A stretch of DNA of 47,050 bases, from the NCBI GenBank assembly GCA_964592475.1, contig CAZQEZ010000014.1, forward strand, positions 1 to 47,050, written 5' to 3'. This document shows, in pieces, positions 25,810 to 33,923 of the stretch. This DNA is from CAZQEZ01 sp964592475. Its GTDB lineage: Bacteria; Bacteroidota; Bacteroidia; Cytophagales; Cyclobacteriaceae. Position 1 is the first letter of the stretch, and the number at the start of each line of letters is the position of its first letter. A program made the position numbers and the translations under genes. The notes beneath the pieces are model-generated. The model was not told where the DNA came from. It did not search any database and worked only from the letters and a program-made list of their open reading frames with translations.

Positions 25810-28362
25810 ATGAAACAAATACTAACACTAATCTTTGTCATCTTATATTTCAATATCAATGCGCAAAACTCTTTAGATTATTACTTTCCAAAAGAGTATA
25901 CCTATAACCAAAGCATTATAAAACCGGCAGAATATTTAGGCTTCGAAATAGGTGACTGGCATTTGAGTCATGAACTTATAACTGGTTACTTACAAAAACT
26001 TACCGAAGCATCTGACAGAATAAAAATGGAATCTTACGGTAAAAGTTATGAGCAAAAGCCCCTCCAATTATTAATTATTTCTTCCCCTAAAAATTTGGCC
26101 AACCTGGAAGATATCAGAAAACAACATGTTCAATGGAGTGACCCTACTGTAAATAGTGATGCCAATATTAGCAATATGCCAGTAGTTGTATGGCTAGGCT
26201 ATAGCGTACATGGCAATGAACCAAGTGGAGCCAATGCCTCCGTATTGGTAGCTTATCACCTGGCTGCTGCTCAGGGCACTGAAATTGATGAGCTTTTGCA
26301 AAATGCAATAATTATAATAGACCCTACTATCAACCCCGACGGGCTTAATCGATTTGCCCAATGGGCCAATGCTAATAAAAGTAAAGCATTAGTGGCAGAT
26401 CCTGCGGATAGAGAACATAACGAAAATTGGCCAAGAGGCCGCACCAATCATTATTGGTTTGACCTTAATCGGGATTGGCTACCTTTGCAACATCCTGAAA
26501 GCAAAGGTCGAATTGATTATTTTCACCGCTGGAAACCCAATGTTTTGACGGATCACCACGAAATGGGAACCAATTCGACATTCTTTTTTCAGCCTGGCAT
26601 ACCTTCGAGAACACATCCTTTAACCCCGGGTAAAAACCAGGAGCTGACTAGAAAAATTGCTGAATATCACGCTAAAGCCTTGGAAAAAGGCAAAGTATTG
26701 TATTATACACAAGAAAGTTTTGATGATTTTTATTATGGAAAAGGCTCAACTTACCCAGATGTGAATGGTTCTATCGGGATTTTATTTGAGCAAGCATCCT
26801 CTCGCGGACATTTGCAAGAAAGTATTCATGGCACTTTAAGTTTTTCTTTTACCATACGCAATCAATTTATGGTATCTCTTTCTACGCTGGCTGCAGCTAG
26901 AGCTATGAAAAATGAATTGCTTAACTATCAAAAAGAGTTTTATGAAAATGCCATAAATTTAGCCGGCAATCAAGCCGAAAAAGCCTATGTTGTAACTGCA
27001 GGAAACGACATTTATCGTTTAAAAGCATTAGCCGAAATATTAGAAAAGCATGAAATCAATTACTCCTTAAGTAATGAAAGCTACCGCAAAAACTCTATTG
27101 ATTTTCCAGCTGAAAAAAGTTTGGTAGTTCTCTTTGAGCAGAAGCAATATAAACTCATAGAAGCCATATTTGAAACCAGAACAGAATTTACCGATAGCTT
27201 ATTTTATGACATTTCGGCCTGGAATTTTCCAATGGCTATGCATCTTCATTTCGCTAAGTTGAGAAACAATGAATTGGAGCAGATCAAAACGAATGATGCA
27301 AAATTGGAAATGCCCATTGGTAAAGTGCATGGTGATGCCAATAGTTACGCGTATATTTTGCCTTGGCATTATCAAAGTGGCAAAGCTCTTTACCAAATTC
27401 TTAATCGGGGATTAAAAGCCAGTGTAGCCACGGATACAATTGAAATTTCAGGAGGCAATTTCTTGCCCGGTAGTATTGTAGTTCCTACTCAGCAGCAACC
27501 AATGAGCGATCAGCAGTTATACGATTATCTGCAAAAAATAGCAGAAGATAATCACTTGGCCATCATTGGTGTTAAAAGCGGCTTGTCATTTTCAGGGGCA
27601 AGCTTAGGAAGCCCAAGCTTAGAAAGCCTTCAAAAACCCGCTATTGCTTTACTATCCGGCGATGGTGTAAGCAGTTATGAAAGTGGGGAAATGTGGCATT
27701 TGCTCGATCAAAGATTTGCTATGCCAGTAACAAAAATATCAGTCGAGATATTTTCAAGAGTAGACCTGAACCGGTACAACGTGATATTGATGCCCAATGG
27801 AAGTTATGGCATGCTAAGCACTTCAGGTAAAGAAAAGCTTACTCGCTGGCTACAAGATGGGGGCACATTAATAGCAGTGAAAGGCGCAGTTAGCTGGTTG
27901 CACAGCCAGGGCATATCTAAATCGAATTTTTTAAAAATGCAACCTGACACTACAGGAATGCAGAAAAATTACAGCGATTATCGCAAAGCAAGAGATGCCA
28001 AAGATATTAACGGAACAATTTTTAAAGGAATAGCCGATTTAACTCACCCTATTAATTATGGTATAAACACTAAAGAGGTTTTTCTTTTCAAAAACGGTAA
28101 TTATTTCATGCAACCGGTACCTAATCCATTTGCCAATCCGGTGATTTATACCAGCAACCCACTGGTAAGTGGTTATGTTGCCGAAGAAGTATTAGATAAA
28201 GTAAGTAATTCGGCAGCAATTTCCCTAAACAGCTATGGCCGGGGATTAATAGTAAATTTTGCCGACAATCCTAATTTTAGGGCATTTTGGTATGGCACCA
28301 ACAGATTTTTTATCAATAGTATCTTTTTTGGCAATATTATTAGCCGTAGCTCAGCCAGATAA
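25810..28362 (+). CDS. Large secreted M14-family zinc carboxypeptidase
   Basis: 850 residues with a signal peptide (MKQILTLIFVILYFNINAQ). Residues about 45-370 form an M14 metallocarboxypeptidase domain: zinc ligands H134 and E137 in SVHGNEPSG, the third His in TDHHEMG near residue 250, and a probable catalytic Glu in ILFEQASS near 326. Residues about 390-850 are a long C-terminal part with a Rossmann/glutamine-amidotransferase-like look (AIALLSGDGVSSYESGEMW, YNVILMPNGSYG, GGTLIAVKGAVSW), as in other large Bacteroidota M14 proteins. It probably trims peptides in the periplasm. It has no type IX sorting domain. A short tandem repeat (27599-27628) encodes SLGSPSLES. The gene stands alone after the lysS terminator. 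Confidence 0.88.
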   Translation: MKQILTLIFVILYFNINAQNSLDYYFPKEYTYNQSIIKPAEYLGFEIGDWHLSHELITGYLQKLTEASDRIKMESYGKSYEQKPLQLLIISSPKNLANLEDIRKQHVQWSDPTVNSDANISNMPVVVWLGYSVHGNEPSGANASVLVAYHLAAAQGTEIDELLQNAIIIIDPTINPDGLNRFAQWANANKSKALVADPADREHNENWPRGRTNHYWFDLNRDWLPLQHPESKGRIDYFHRWKPNVLTDHHEMGTNSTFFFQPGIPSRTHPLTPGKNQELTRKIAEYHAKALEKGKVLYYTQESFDDFYYGKGSTYPDVNGSIGILFEQASSRGHLQESIHGTLSFSFTIRNQFMVSLSTLAAARAMKNELLNYQKEFYENAINLAGNQAEKAYVVTAGNDIYRLKALAEILEKHEINYSLSNESYRKNSIDFPAEKSLVVLFEQKQYKLIEAIFETRTEFTDSLFYDISAWNFPMAMHLHFAKLRNNELEQIKTNDAKLEMPIGKVHGDANSYAYILPWHYQSGKALYQILNRGLKASVATDTIEISGGNFLPGSIVVPTQQQPMSDQQLYDYLQKIAEDNHLAIIGVKSGLSFSGASLGSPSLESLQKPAIALLSGDGVSSYESGEMWHLLDQRFAMPVTKISVEIFSRVDLNRYNVILMPNGSYGMLSTSGKEKLTRWLQDGGTLIAVKGAVSWLHSQGISKSNFLKMQPDTTGMQKNYSDYRKARDAKDINGTIFKGIADLTHPINYGINTKEVFLFKNGNYFMQPVPNPFANPVIYTSNPLVSGYVAEEVLDKVSNSAAISLNSYGRGLIVNFADNPNFRAFWYGTNRFFINSIFFGNIISRSSAR

Positions 28363-28415
28363 ATAAAATCACAAGTATTTTTTCACAAGATATTTAAATT
28401 ATTTAGTTAATTCAA

Positions 28416-28423
28416 TATCTTTG
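28416..28423 (+). promoter_or_regulatory. -7 promoter element before the 170-residue orphan gene
   Basis: TATCTTTG, an exact TAnnTTTG match, ends 16 bp before the ATG at 28440. The short leader supports that start codon and shows the gene is independently transcribed. Confidence 0.6.
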
Positions 28424-28439
28424 TGAAACCCCTGGAATA

Positions 28440-28952
28440 ATGGTTCGATATCCGAATAAATTGTTTAAATACGATAAAAATTATTTGCTTAAAGAGGCTC
28501 AGCTGCAAACAAGGGAAAAGTTATTGAAGGCAATGATTGATCATGTCAAAAACTATTACCTTACTTACCACAACCCTTTAGGACTGGTTGACTCTGCAGT
28601 TCTGAAAATAAAAAATTCCACAAACTACAATTTTCAAAATTTCGAATTCTTCTACAACTTCCTTTGTGGAATTTATCGTTTCAAAAACCCTGACAATCAA
28701 TTACCAATATGCTTCGATGGTAGGTCTCCACTAGAGTTTTATCAAGAAGAATGGGAAATATCATTTCAGCAATTGATTAAAGAATTTGTAAAACATGAAA
28801 ATTTTTTAAAAGCAGTATTAGAAGCCACAGTATTCTATTGCAATAGCCACCGAGAGCTAATGGCCCATAATCGAATGAAGAATTTCCTTATCAATCACTT
28901 TGCCATTAAATTATATAAATATAAAGGATTGGTAGCTATGAAAGTAGCTTGA
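28440..28952 (+). CDS. Hypothetical protein, 170 residues, helical
   Basis: I do not recognise a family. The protein (MVRYPNKLFKYDKNYLLKEAQ to YKGLVAMKVA) is soluble by sequence, basic, and rich in Phe, Tyr, Asn and Lys. It looks mostly helical and has no signal peptide or membrane segment. Aromatic clusters such as NFQNFEFFYNFLCGIYRF around residues 63-80 suggest a compact hydrophobic core, and three Cys are present (near 75, 89 and 137). A good -7 promoter element lies 16 bp before the ATG, and codon use resembles the neighbours, so the gene looks real. It stands between the M14 peptidase gene and the aldo/keto reductase gene. A weak AT-only inverted repeat (28954-28961 with 28971-28978) follows the stop. 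Confidence 0.65.
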   Translation: MVRYPNKLFKYDKNYLLKEAQLQTREKLLKAMIDHVKNYYLTYHNPLGLVDSAVLKIKNSTNYNFQNFEFFYNFLCGIYRFKNPDNQLPICFDGRSPLEFYQEEWEISFQQLIKEFVKHENFLKAVLEATVFYCNSHRELMAHNRMKNFLINHFAIKLYKYKGLVAMKVA

Positions 28953-29009
28953 TAAACTATATTATTTTTTTATAGTTTTAAGTATTTAAATCAAAAAGCT
29001 TGAAATCAA

Positions 29010-29996
29010 ATGAAAAGAAGAAAATTTATAAAAATTGCTGCTAGCGGTGCTGTCACAGCCAGCCTGCCTATTTCTCTGCAAGGAAGTGCCTTAGCTGGCA
29101 AAAGTGATAAATGGGGCAAGCTTTTACCGCTAAATAAATTTGGAAACACGGGCCGAATGGTAACCATGATGGGTGTAGGTGGATTTCATGTAGGCCGAAT
29201 GACTGATACAGAAGCACAAAAAACCATTGAAACAGCCATTGAAGGTGGTATAAGATTTTTTGATGCTGCTGAATCATACGTGGGTGGAGAAAACGAAAGA
29301 AAATACGGCCGCCTTCTTACCCCTAAATACAGGGAAGAAATTTTTCTTTTATCAAAAACTAAAGCCAGGGATGGCAAAACAGCACAAGAGCATCTGGATG
29401 GATCGTTAAGCAGAATGAAAACTGATTATCTTGATTTGTGGCTTATGCATCAAGTAGATTCTAAAGAAGACTTTGATAAAATTCGCGATAATGGAATGTT
29501 GGATGTTTTTATAAAAGCCAAAGAAAGCGGCAAAGTAAAACATATAGGTTTTTCTGGCCATAAAAGACCTGAAGCAAATATTTACGTATTTGAACAAACA
29601 GGAGATTTACTTGAAGCTAATATGCTTCCCATAAATTTACTTGACCCTAGCTACAATAGCTTTATAAATAATGTAGTGCCACTACTAGTGCAAAAGAAGG
29701 CTGGAATTATTGCCATGAAAACATTAGCCGGAGGAGCTTTTTGGGGAGGTGGTTTTGAAGGTAATCGAGATATGCAAGAACGCGTAATTGATAAAATATC
29801 AGTAAAAGACGCGATACATTTTGCTTTAAGTATGCCCAATGATGTTTTGGTAACAGGTGCAAAAGATGCCAAGATGCTGAAAGAGAAAATAGATTTAGCA
29901 AATTCTTTTGTAAAACTACAGGAAGCAGATCAGGAAATGCTAGTAAGCAAGGTAGCAAAATTATCAGGAAATACAGTAGAATATTATAAAGCATAG
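29010..29996 (+). CDS. Tat-exported aldo/keto reductase
   Basis: 328 residues. The N-terminus MKRRKFIKIAASGAVTAS carries a twin-arginine motif (RRKFIK) and a hydrophobic stretch ending near GSALA, so the protein is probably exported folded by the Tat pathway. The AKR barrel follows: GVGGFHVG, GIRFFDAAESYVGGENERKYG with catalytic Asp and Tyr, LLSKTKARDG with the Lys, and DYLDLWLMHQVDS with the His. The tetrad is complete, so a NAD(P)H-dependent carbonyl reductase or dehydrogenase is expected; the substrate is unknown. NADP-using enzymes exported by Tat usually carry the cofactor with them. It is a single-gene unit that ends at a bidirectional hairpin. Confidence 0.88.
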   Translation: MKRRKFIKIAASGAVTASLPISLQGSALAGKSDKWGKLLPLNKFGNTGRMVTMMGVGGFHVGRMTDTEAQKTIETAIEGGIRFFDAAESYVGGENERKYGRLLTPKYREEIFLLSKTKARDGKTAQEHLDGSLSRMKTDYLDLWLMHQVDSKEDFDKIRDNGMLDVFIKAKESGKVKHIGFSGHKRPEANIYVFEQTGDLLEANMLPINLLDPSYNSFINNVVPLLVQKKAGIIAMKTLAGGAFWGGGFEGNRDMQERVIDKISVKDAIHFALSMPNDVLVTGAKDAKMLKEKIDLANSFVKLQEADQEMLVSKVAKLSGNTVEYYKA

Positions 29997-30040
29997 CTTC
30001 ATAATATCTGTTATTTACTTTAAACAGAAAAAAAGACGAA

Positions 30041-30072
30041 AAAAACAGGGTCTTTTTGACCCCCGTTTTTTT
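30041..30072. terminator. Bidirectional terminator between convergent genes
   Basis: Centre GGGTC (30048-30052) pairs with GACCC (30058-30062) around a T loop, flanked by an A run on the left and CCG plus seven T on the right. It serves the aldo/keto reductase gene (+) and the FKBP lipoprotein gene (-). Confidence 0.8.
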
Positions 30073-30090
30073 ATGTATTAAGGCGCACCT

Positions 30091-31047
30091 TTATTCTAAC
30101 AATTCCAATTCAAAACCAATAGGGGCATAAGGAGGAATAACTGATGTTGATGATGAAATAGCCTCCGGAAACACTAGAAAATTTTGTGCGGCACCAAAAC
30201 CCATAGCAGAAGGGATTAATACCGCTCCCTTTTCTCCTTTTACCATTTCAGCTATTCCCATCGAAAAGCCCGGTATAGTTTGTCCATTAGAAGTTCTTAC
30301 TTGGCTATTGCTACCCATTTGAAAGGTTGCTGAATCAGCTTGATCAAATACATTTCCATTTTCCACAAAAAAACCTTTATAATTTAATTGGAAAAAAGAA
30401 CCCGCGGTGGGTAAACTACCCGAACCTGCCTCATTTTGATAATAGTAAACGCCATTATTGAGCAATTGGTAATTCGAGATACTCATTTCAGATAAATAAT
30501 CTAATATCATCTCATTCTCCATATTTGCTCTGCCGGTGCTATCAGTTACAAGAGCCACGGTTACATCCATTTTTATATTAGCATTAGCTGGCATCAATGT
30601 ATCATTTGAATAGGTACCATAAGCCAAATAAGAAGGAACATAAAATCGATAAGTTTCTCCTTCTTTCATCCAGGTAAGACCCAAATTGGCAACCGCTGGA
30701 ATTGTTATGTTCTCTCGGTTAGCCACGTGTACAAAAAGAGCAGGATCGCCCATACTCGCGGTCAAGCTATCAATGTGCTGACCGGTGAGCTGGCTTATTT
30801 CATAATAAATACCAACAATATCCCCGGATTGCACATCAGCACCTTGAGGGTTTTGTGTAATTGGCTCATAATAATAGTTAAGATTGCTTTTTGTAGCTTG
30901 AATATTATTATCTTCTATATATTGAGCTACTATTCTATCACTTTCTTCCCTTATGGCCGAATTTGGTTCATCTGCCTCAAAACATCCTTGAAACAAAATA
31001 ACTACCAAAAAAAATAAAACTCCTTTAACATATTGAACTATATTCAT
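30091..31047 (-). CDS. FKBP-type peptidyl-prolyl isomerase lipoprotein with two FKBP domains
   Basis: 318 residues. The N-terminus MNIVQYVKGVLFFLVVILFQGC is a lipoprotein signal with the lipidated Cys at 22. A first, degenerate FKBP-like domain covers about residues 60-170 (GDIVGIYYEISQLTGQHIDS, FYVPSYLAYGTYS). A second, better conserved one covers about 195-318 (FFQLNYKGFFVENGNVFDQAD, IPGFSMGIAEMVKGEKG, IPPYAPIGFELELLE). It should help fold proteins in the periplasm or at the outer membrane. Lipidated FKBPs of this kind include GldI, needed for gliding in Flavobacterium, and in that group they occur near a DHH phosphoesterase gene as here. Calling it a gldI orthologue would be inference. It lies 99 bp after the second FKBP-like gene. 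Confidence 0.87.
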   Translation of the reverse strand: MNIVQYVKGVLFFLVVILFQGCFEADEPNSAIREESDRIVAQYIEDNNIQATKSNLNYYYEPITQNPQGADVQSGDIVGIYYEISQLTGQHIDSLTASMGDPALFVHVANRENITIPAVANLGLTWMKEGETYRFYVPSYLAYGTYSNDTLMPANANIKMDVTVALVTDSTGRANMENEMILDYLSEMSISNYQLLNNGVYYYQNEAGSGSLPTAGSFFQLNYKGFFVENGNVFDQADSATFQMGSNSQVRTSNGQTIPGFSMGIAEMVKGEKGAVLIPSAMGFGAAQNFLVFPEAISSSTSVIPPYAPIGFELELLE

Positions 31048-31146
31048 TTTTTTTTATTTAATTTATTAACAATCTTACATTAACTCACATGACACTTATT
31101 AACGAAGTAAAGTTGCATTCGATAATAATTTAGGAATGAGTATTTC

Positions 31147-31578
31147 TTATTTTAATTCTAATACTTTTAATTGGAAAGTTAAACTATCACCTTCTTCTAA
31201 TATTTTTGGCAGTTCTTGGCCAGCTTTATTATAAAAGTTAGCAGCAGGAATTGTAAAAATCGCAGAATCACCTTCTCCCATTCGTTTAAGTGCTTGATAA
31301 AATAGCCCTGATTTATCCCAAATAGAATCATTGTATTTAATTACAACTAATTCATCCATTAGCTGCGTATCAGTTATTACCTTTCCTTCATCATTACGAA
31401 ATAGCATATTAAATACTATCACCTGGCCGGGTTTAACATTTTTTAATGCTTTAGCCCCGATGAATTGAATATCAACCCCAGGCGTTTTTTCTTTTTTATC
31501 AGAGGTACAACCAAAGGTCAATAATATTATCAGAAAATAACTATACGGCCACAGATTTAATTTTTTTATTGGTCTCAT
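31147..31578 (-). CDS. Short FKBP-like lipoprotein
   Basis: 143 residues. MRPIKKLNLWPYSYFLIILLTFGC is a lipoprotein signal (lipobox TFGC, Cys24). The rest reads as an FKBP-like fold: PGQVIVFNMLFRNDEGKVITD, FYQALKRMGEGDSAIFTIPA, and a closing strand LTFQLKVLELK. Several active-site aromatic residues of true FKBPs (the Y-x-G and IPP-x-A motifs) are missing, so it may bind clients without isomerase activity. Its start codon lies 38 bp inside the end of the nrnA-like gene, in another frame, so translation is probably coupled. The pairing with the 318-residue FKBP lipoprotein suggests a joint role in envelope protein folding. Confidence 0.78.
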   Translation of the reverse strand: MRPIKKLNLWPYSYFLIILLTFGCTSDKKEKTPGVDIQFIGAKALKNVKPGQVIVFNMLFRNDEGKVITDTQLMDELVVIKYNDSIWDKSGLFYQALKRMGEGDSAIFTIPAANFYNKAGQELPKILEEGDSLTFQLKVLELK

Positions 31579-32581
31579 TTAATTTTTCTTGGTATTGCGG
31601 TAATAGCTGTTCAAATTTCTCAACTACTTTTACGATTGGTTCTCCGGAGCGCCCTCCAGCTGCATTTCTATGGCCACCTCCTTCAAAATGCAACCTGGCA
31701 ATATCATTTACAGAAAAATTGCCTTTAGATCGGAAGCTTAACTTTACTTCATCGTCACGTTCAATAATCATTGCAGCAAAAATGATGTTATTTAAAGAAA
31801 GTGCATAATTAACCAGACCCTCAGTATCTCCAGTTTTAGATTCAAAGTTTTGCAATTCATCATTACTTATGTAAAAATAGGCAGTATTAAATTTTTCTAT
31901 TACTTTAAGTCGCTGACTAAGTGCAAAACCCAGGAATTTTAATCTGTTAAGGGAATTATTGTCATATATTAATTCGCCAATTTTGGCAACCTCAGCTCCA
32001 AGCTCTATCAGCTCTGCGGTAACAAGGTGTACATTTTTGGTGGTATTACTATATTTAAATTGACCTGTATCTGTCATAATGCCCGCGTACAAGCAATTAG
32101 CAATTGGCTTATCAATTAAATGCCGCTCTTCTAACAAATTCATCAATTCATAAACCAATTCGGCTGTGGCAGCCGCCTCGGTGCTCCAAAGTTCAAAATC
32201 GGCGAACCTGTCAGGATCTAGATGATGATCGATTAAGACTTTTTTTGCCTTTGACTTTTGCACATGAGAACCCAATCCGTTGATTCGGCTCAAGCTATTA
32301 AAATCAAGGCAAAATATTATATCAGCATCTTTTACCAAGCTAAAACTCAATTCTTTCGTAGATTCCTGATATACAATTACCTCATCATTACCACTCATCC
32401 AATTAAGAAATTCCGGATAATCGGAAGGGGTAATCACTTTTACATTATGATTTTTCTTTTTCAAAAACCCCGCTAATCCCAAACTTGAGCCCAGTGCATC
32501 TGCATCAGGCTTAAAATGAGTAGTAATTATTATATCTTTTGGCTGTCCGAGCAGCTCTTTAAAAGTCTGTAAATTTCGCAT
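31541..32581 (-). CDS. nrnA: DHH-family phosphoesterase, NrnA-like oligoribonuclease/pAp phosphatase
   Basis: 346 residues. DHH motifs are complete: TTHFKPDADALGSSLGLAG near residue 20-38 (metal-binding D-x-D), IIFCLDFNSLSR, then KVLIDHHLDPDRF with the DHH triad near 130, and the C-terminal DHHA1 signature HFEGGGHRNAAGG around 308-320. NrnA-type enzymes degrade short oligoribonucleotides, including pGpG from cyclic-di-GMP turnover, and dephosphorylate 3'-phosphoadenosine 5'-phosphate. The gene begins the leftward unit with the two FKBP lipoproteins. In other Bacteroidota a DHH phosphoesterase gene next to a gliding-type FKBP lipoprotein gene is a known neighbourhood. Confidence 0.9.
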   Translation of the reverse strand: MRNLQTFKELLGQPKDIIITTHFKPDADALGSSLGLAGFLKKKNHNVKVITPSDYPEFLNWMSGNDEVIVYQESTKELSFSLVKDADIIFCLDFNSLSRINGLGSHVQKSKAKKVLIDHHLDPDRFADFELWSTEAAATAELVYELMNLLEERHLIDKPIANCLYAGIMTDTGQFKYSNTTKNVHLVTAELIELGAEVAKIGELIYDNNSLNRLKFLGFALSQRLKVIEKFNTAYFYISNDELQNFESKTGDTEGLVNYALSLNNIIFAAMIIERDDEVKLSFRSKGNFSVNDIARLHFEGGGHRNAAGGRSGEPIVKVVEKFEQLLPQYQEKLNETNKKIKSVAV

Positions 32582-32785
32582 TCAAATTTTTTTGTGCTCC
32601 AATTTAACCATGCAAAAGTGCTAAAATTAGCCTAATTTACAAAGAAATGAATTTATCTTAAGAGTAATCATAAAAATAAGATAAATGTAAATGAACAGGC
32701 AAATATTTTTTTATTTTAATAATAAAATGAACCATTATGTTAAAAATTTACTTATACAATCAATATTCCTTATTTGCCAATTATT

Positions 32786-32830
32786 TTGACCTTTTTCGAT
32801 CAATTGAAAAATTGTGAAGAAAAAGGTCAA
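32786..32830. repeat. Long inverted repeat in the nrnA-moxR intergenic region
   Basis: TTGACCTTTTTC at 32786-32797 is the exact reverse complement of GAAAAAGGTCAA at 32819-32830. A second internal arm pairs CAATT (32801-32805) with AATTG (32810-32814). It lies in a 361-bp gap between divergent genes. It is not followed by a long T run on either side, so an operator or an RNA hairpin is as likely as a terminator. The rest of the gap shows no other clear element apart from the short frame at 32843-32917. Confidence 0.6.
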
Positions 32831-32842
32831 CTTTTCCAACCT

Positions 32843-32917
32843 TCAAGGATTTCCTTCTTCATAAAATCTTTTATAATTCATTTCTTTTTTTTCTGCTAAA
32901 ACTTCATTTAATTGCAT
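32843..32917 (-). CDS. Possible 24-codon peptide gene
   Basis: ATG at 32915-32917 opens a frame of 24 codons, MQLNEVLAEKKEMNYKRFYE then EGNP, ending in TGA. The peptide is hydrophilic and would form one helix. On its own strand the stop is followed 12 bp later by the long inverted repeat at 32786-32830, which gives it an ORF-plus-hairpin layout. No promoter is evident, and a frame this short can arise by chance. Confidence 0.2.
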   Translation of the reverse strand: MQLNEVLAEKKEMNYKRFYEEGNP

Positions 32918-32942
32918 GGAATTTTAAAAATAGCTAATCCTG

Positions 32943-33923
32943 ATGAACGAAGAAAATCTTTTTCAAAGTAGAATAGACCTATCTGCATTAAAAAATCAAG
33001 TAGAAAAAATAAGGCTGGAAGCAAGAAAAGTAATCGTTGGCCAGCAAAAAATGATTGATTTATTACTTACCGCCTTGTTGGCTGATGGGCATGTTTTAAT
33101 AGAAGGTGTGCCGGGAGTAGCTAAAACTCTTACTGCCAAAGTTTTTTCAAAAATTATAGGTTCAAAATTTTCTCGTATTCAATTTACGCCAGATTTGATG
33201 CCCAGTGATGTGTTAGGCACTTCTGTATTTAATGTTAAAAATTCTGAATTTGAATTTAAAGCAGGACCAATATTTTCTAATATTATTTTGATAGATGAGG
33301 TAAACAGAGCTCCTGCTAAAACTCAGGCTGCTCTTTTTGAAGTAATGGAAGAACTGCAGGTTACCATAGATGGAAAGACCTATCCCATGGAACCACCTTA
33401 TTTAGTATTAGCCACTCAAAATCCAATTGAGCAAGAAGGAACTTATCGTTTACCCGAAGCCCAATTAGATAGATTTTTATTTAAAATAGATGTTGACTAC
33501 CCTTCTCTGGAAGAAGAGGTAAATATTTTGGAAGGATATCAGAGCCGAAAAAATAAAGCCCAACTTGAATTTATCAATCCTGTGTTAAACGGGGATGATG
33601 TGATTAAACTCAGGGAAACAATAAACGAGCTTTACATGGAAAAAAAGCTCACCAGGTATATTGCTCAAATAGTTGCAGCTACTCGTGAGCATCACGACCT
33701 GTATTTGGGAGGATCGCCAAGAGCTACTATAGCTATGTTTAAAGCCTCTAAAGCATTTGCGGCGATACAAGGTCGAGAATTTGTAGTGCCCGAAGATATT
33801 CAATTTGTAGCTCCGCCTGTACTTTCGCACCGTGTTTTCCTCACCCCGGAAAAGGAAATGGAAGGCACGAACACCGTTTCTGTGATTAAACAAATAGTGG
33901 ATAAAATTGAAGTGCCTAGATAA
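32943..33923 (+). CDS. MoxR-family AAA+ ATPase
   Basis: 326 residues. Walker A is GVPGVAKTLTA near residue 55-65, Walker B is IILIDEVNRAPAKTQAALFEVMEE at about 115-138 (core LIDEVNR), and sensor and arginine-finger regions follow (LATQNPIEQEGTYRLPEAQL, DRFLFKI). The lid domain includes LGGSPRATIAMFKASKAFA. MoxR ATPases act as chaperones that insert metals or assemble complexes, commonly together with DUF58 and von Willebrand A proteins. The next gene, encoding a DUF58 protein, overlaps its stop by one base (TAATG). The Bat vWA/TPR genes often found in the Bacteroidota aerotolerance operon are absent downstream. Confidence 0.94.
   Translation: MNEENLFQSRIDLSALKNQVEKIRLEARKVIVGQQKMIDLLLTALLADGHVLIEGVPGVAKTLTAKVFSKIIGSKFSRIQFTPDLMPSDVLGTSVFNVKNSEFEFKAGPIFSNIILIDEVNRAPAKTQAALFEVMEELQVTIDGKTYPMEPPYLVLATQNPIEQEGTYRLPEAQLDRFLFKIDVDYPSLEEEVNILEGYQSRKNKAQLEFINPVLNGDDVIKLRETINELYMEKKLTRYIAQIVAATREHHDLYLGGSPRATIAMFKASKAFAAIQGREFVVPEDIQFVAPPVLSHRVFLTPEKEMEGTNTVSVIKQIVDKIEVPR

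Noticed and set aside
27599..27628. 15-bp tandem duplication in the M14 peptidase gene
   Set aside because: It has one mismatch, keeps the frame and encodes a short linker-like SLGSPSLES. It looks like a minor local duplication with no functional signal.
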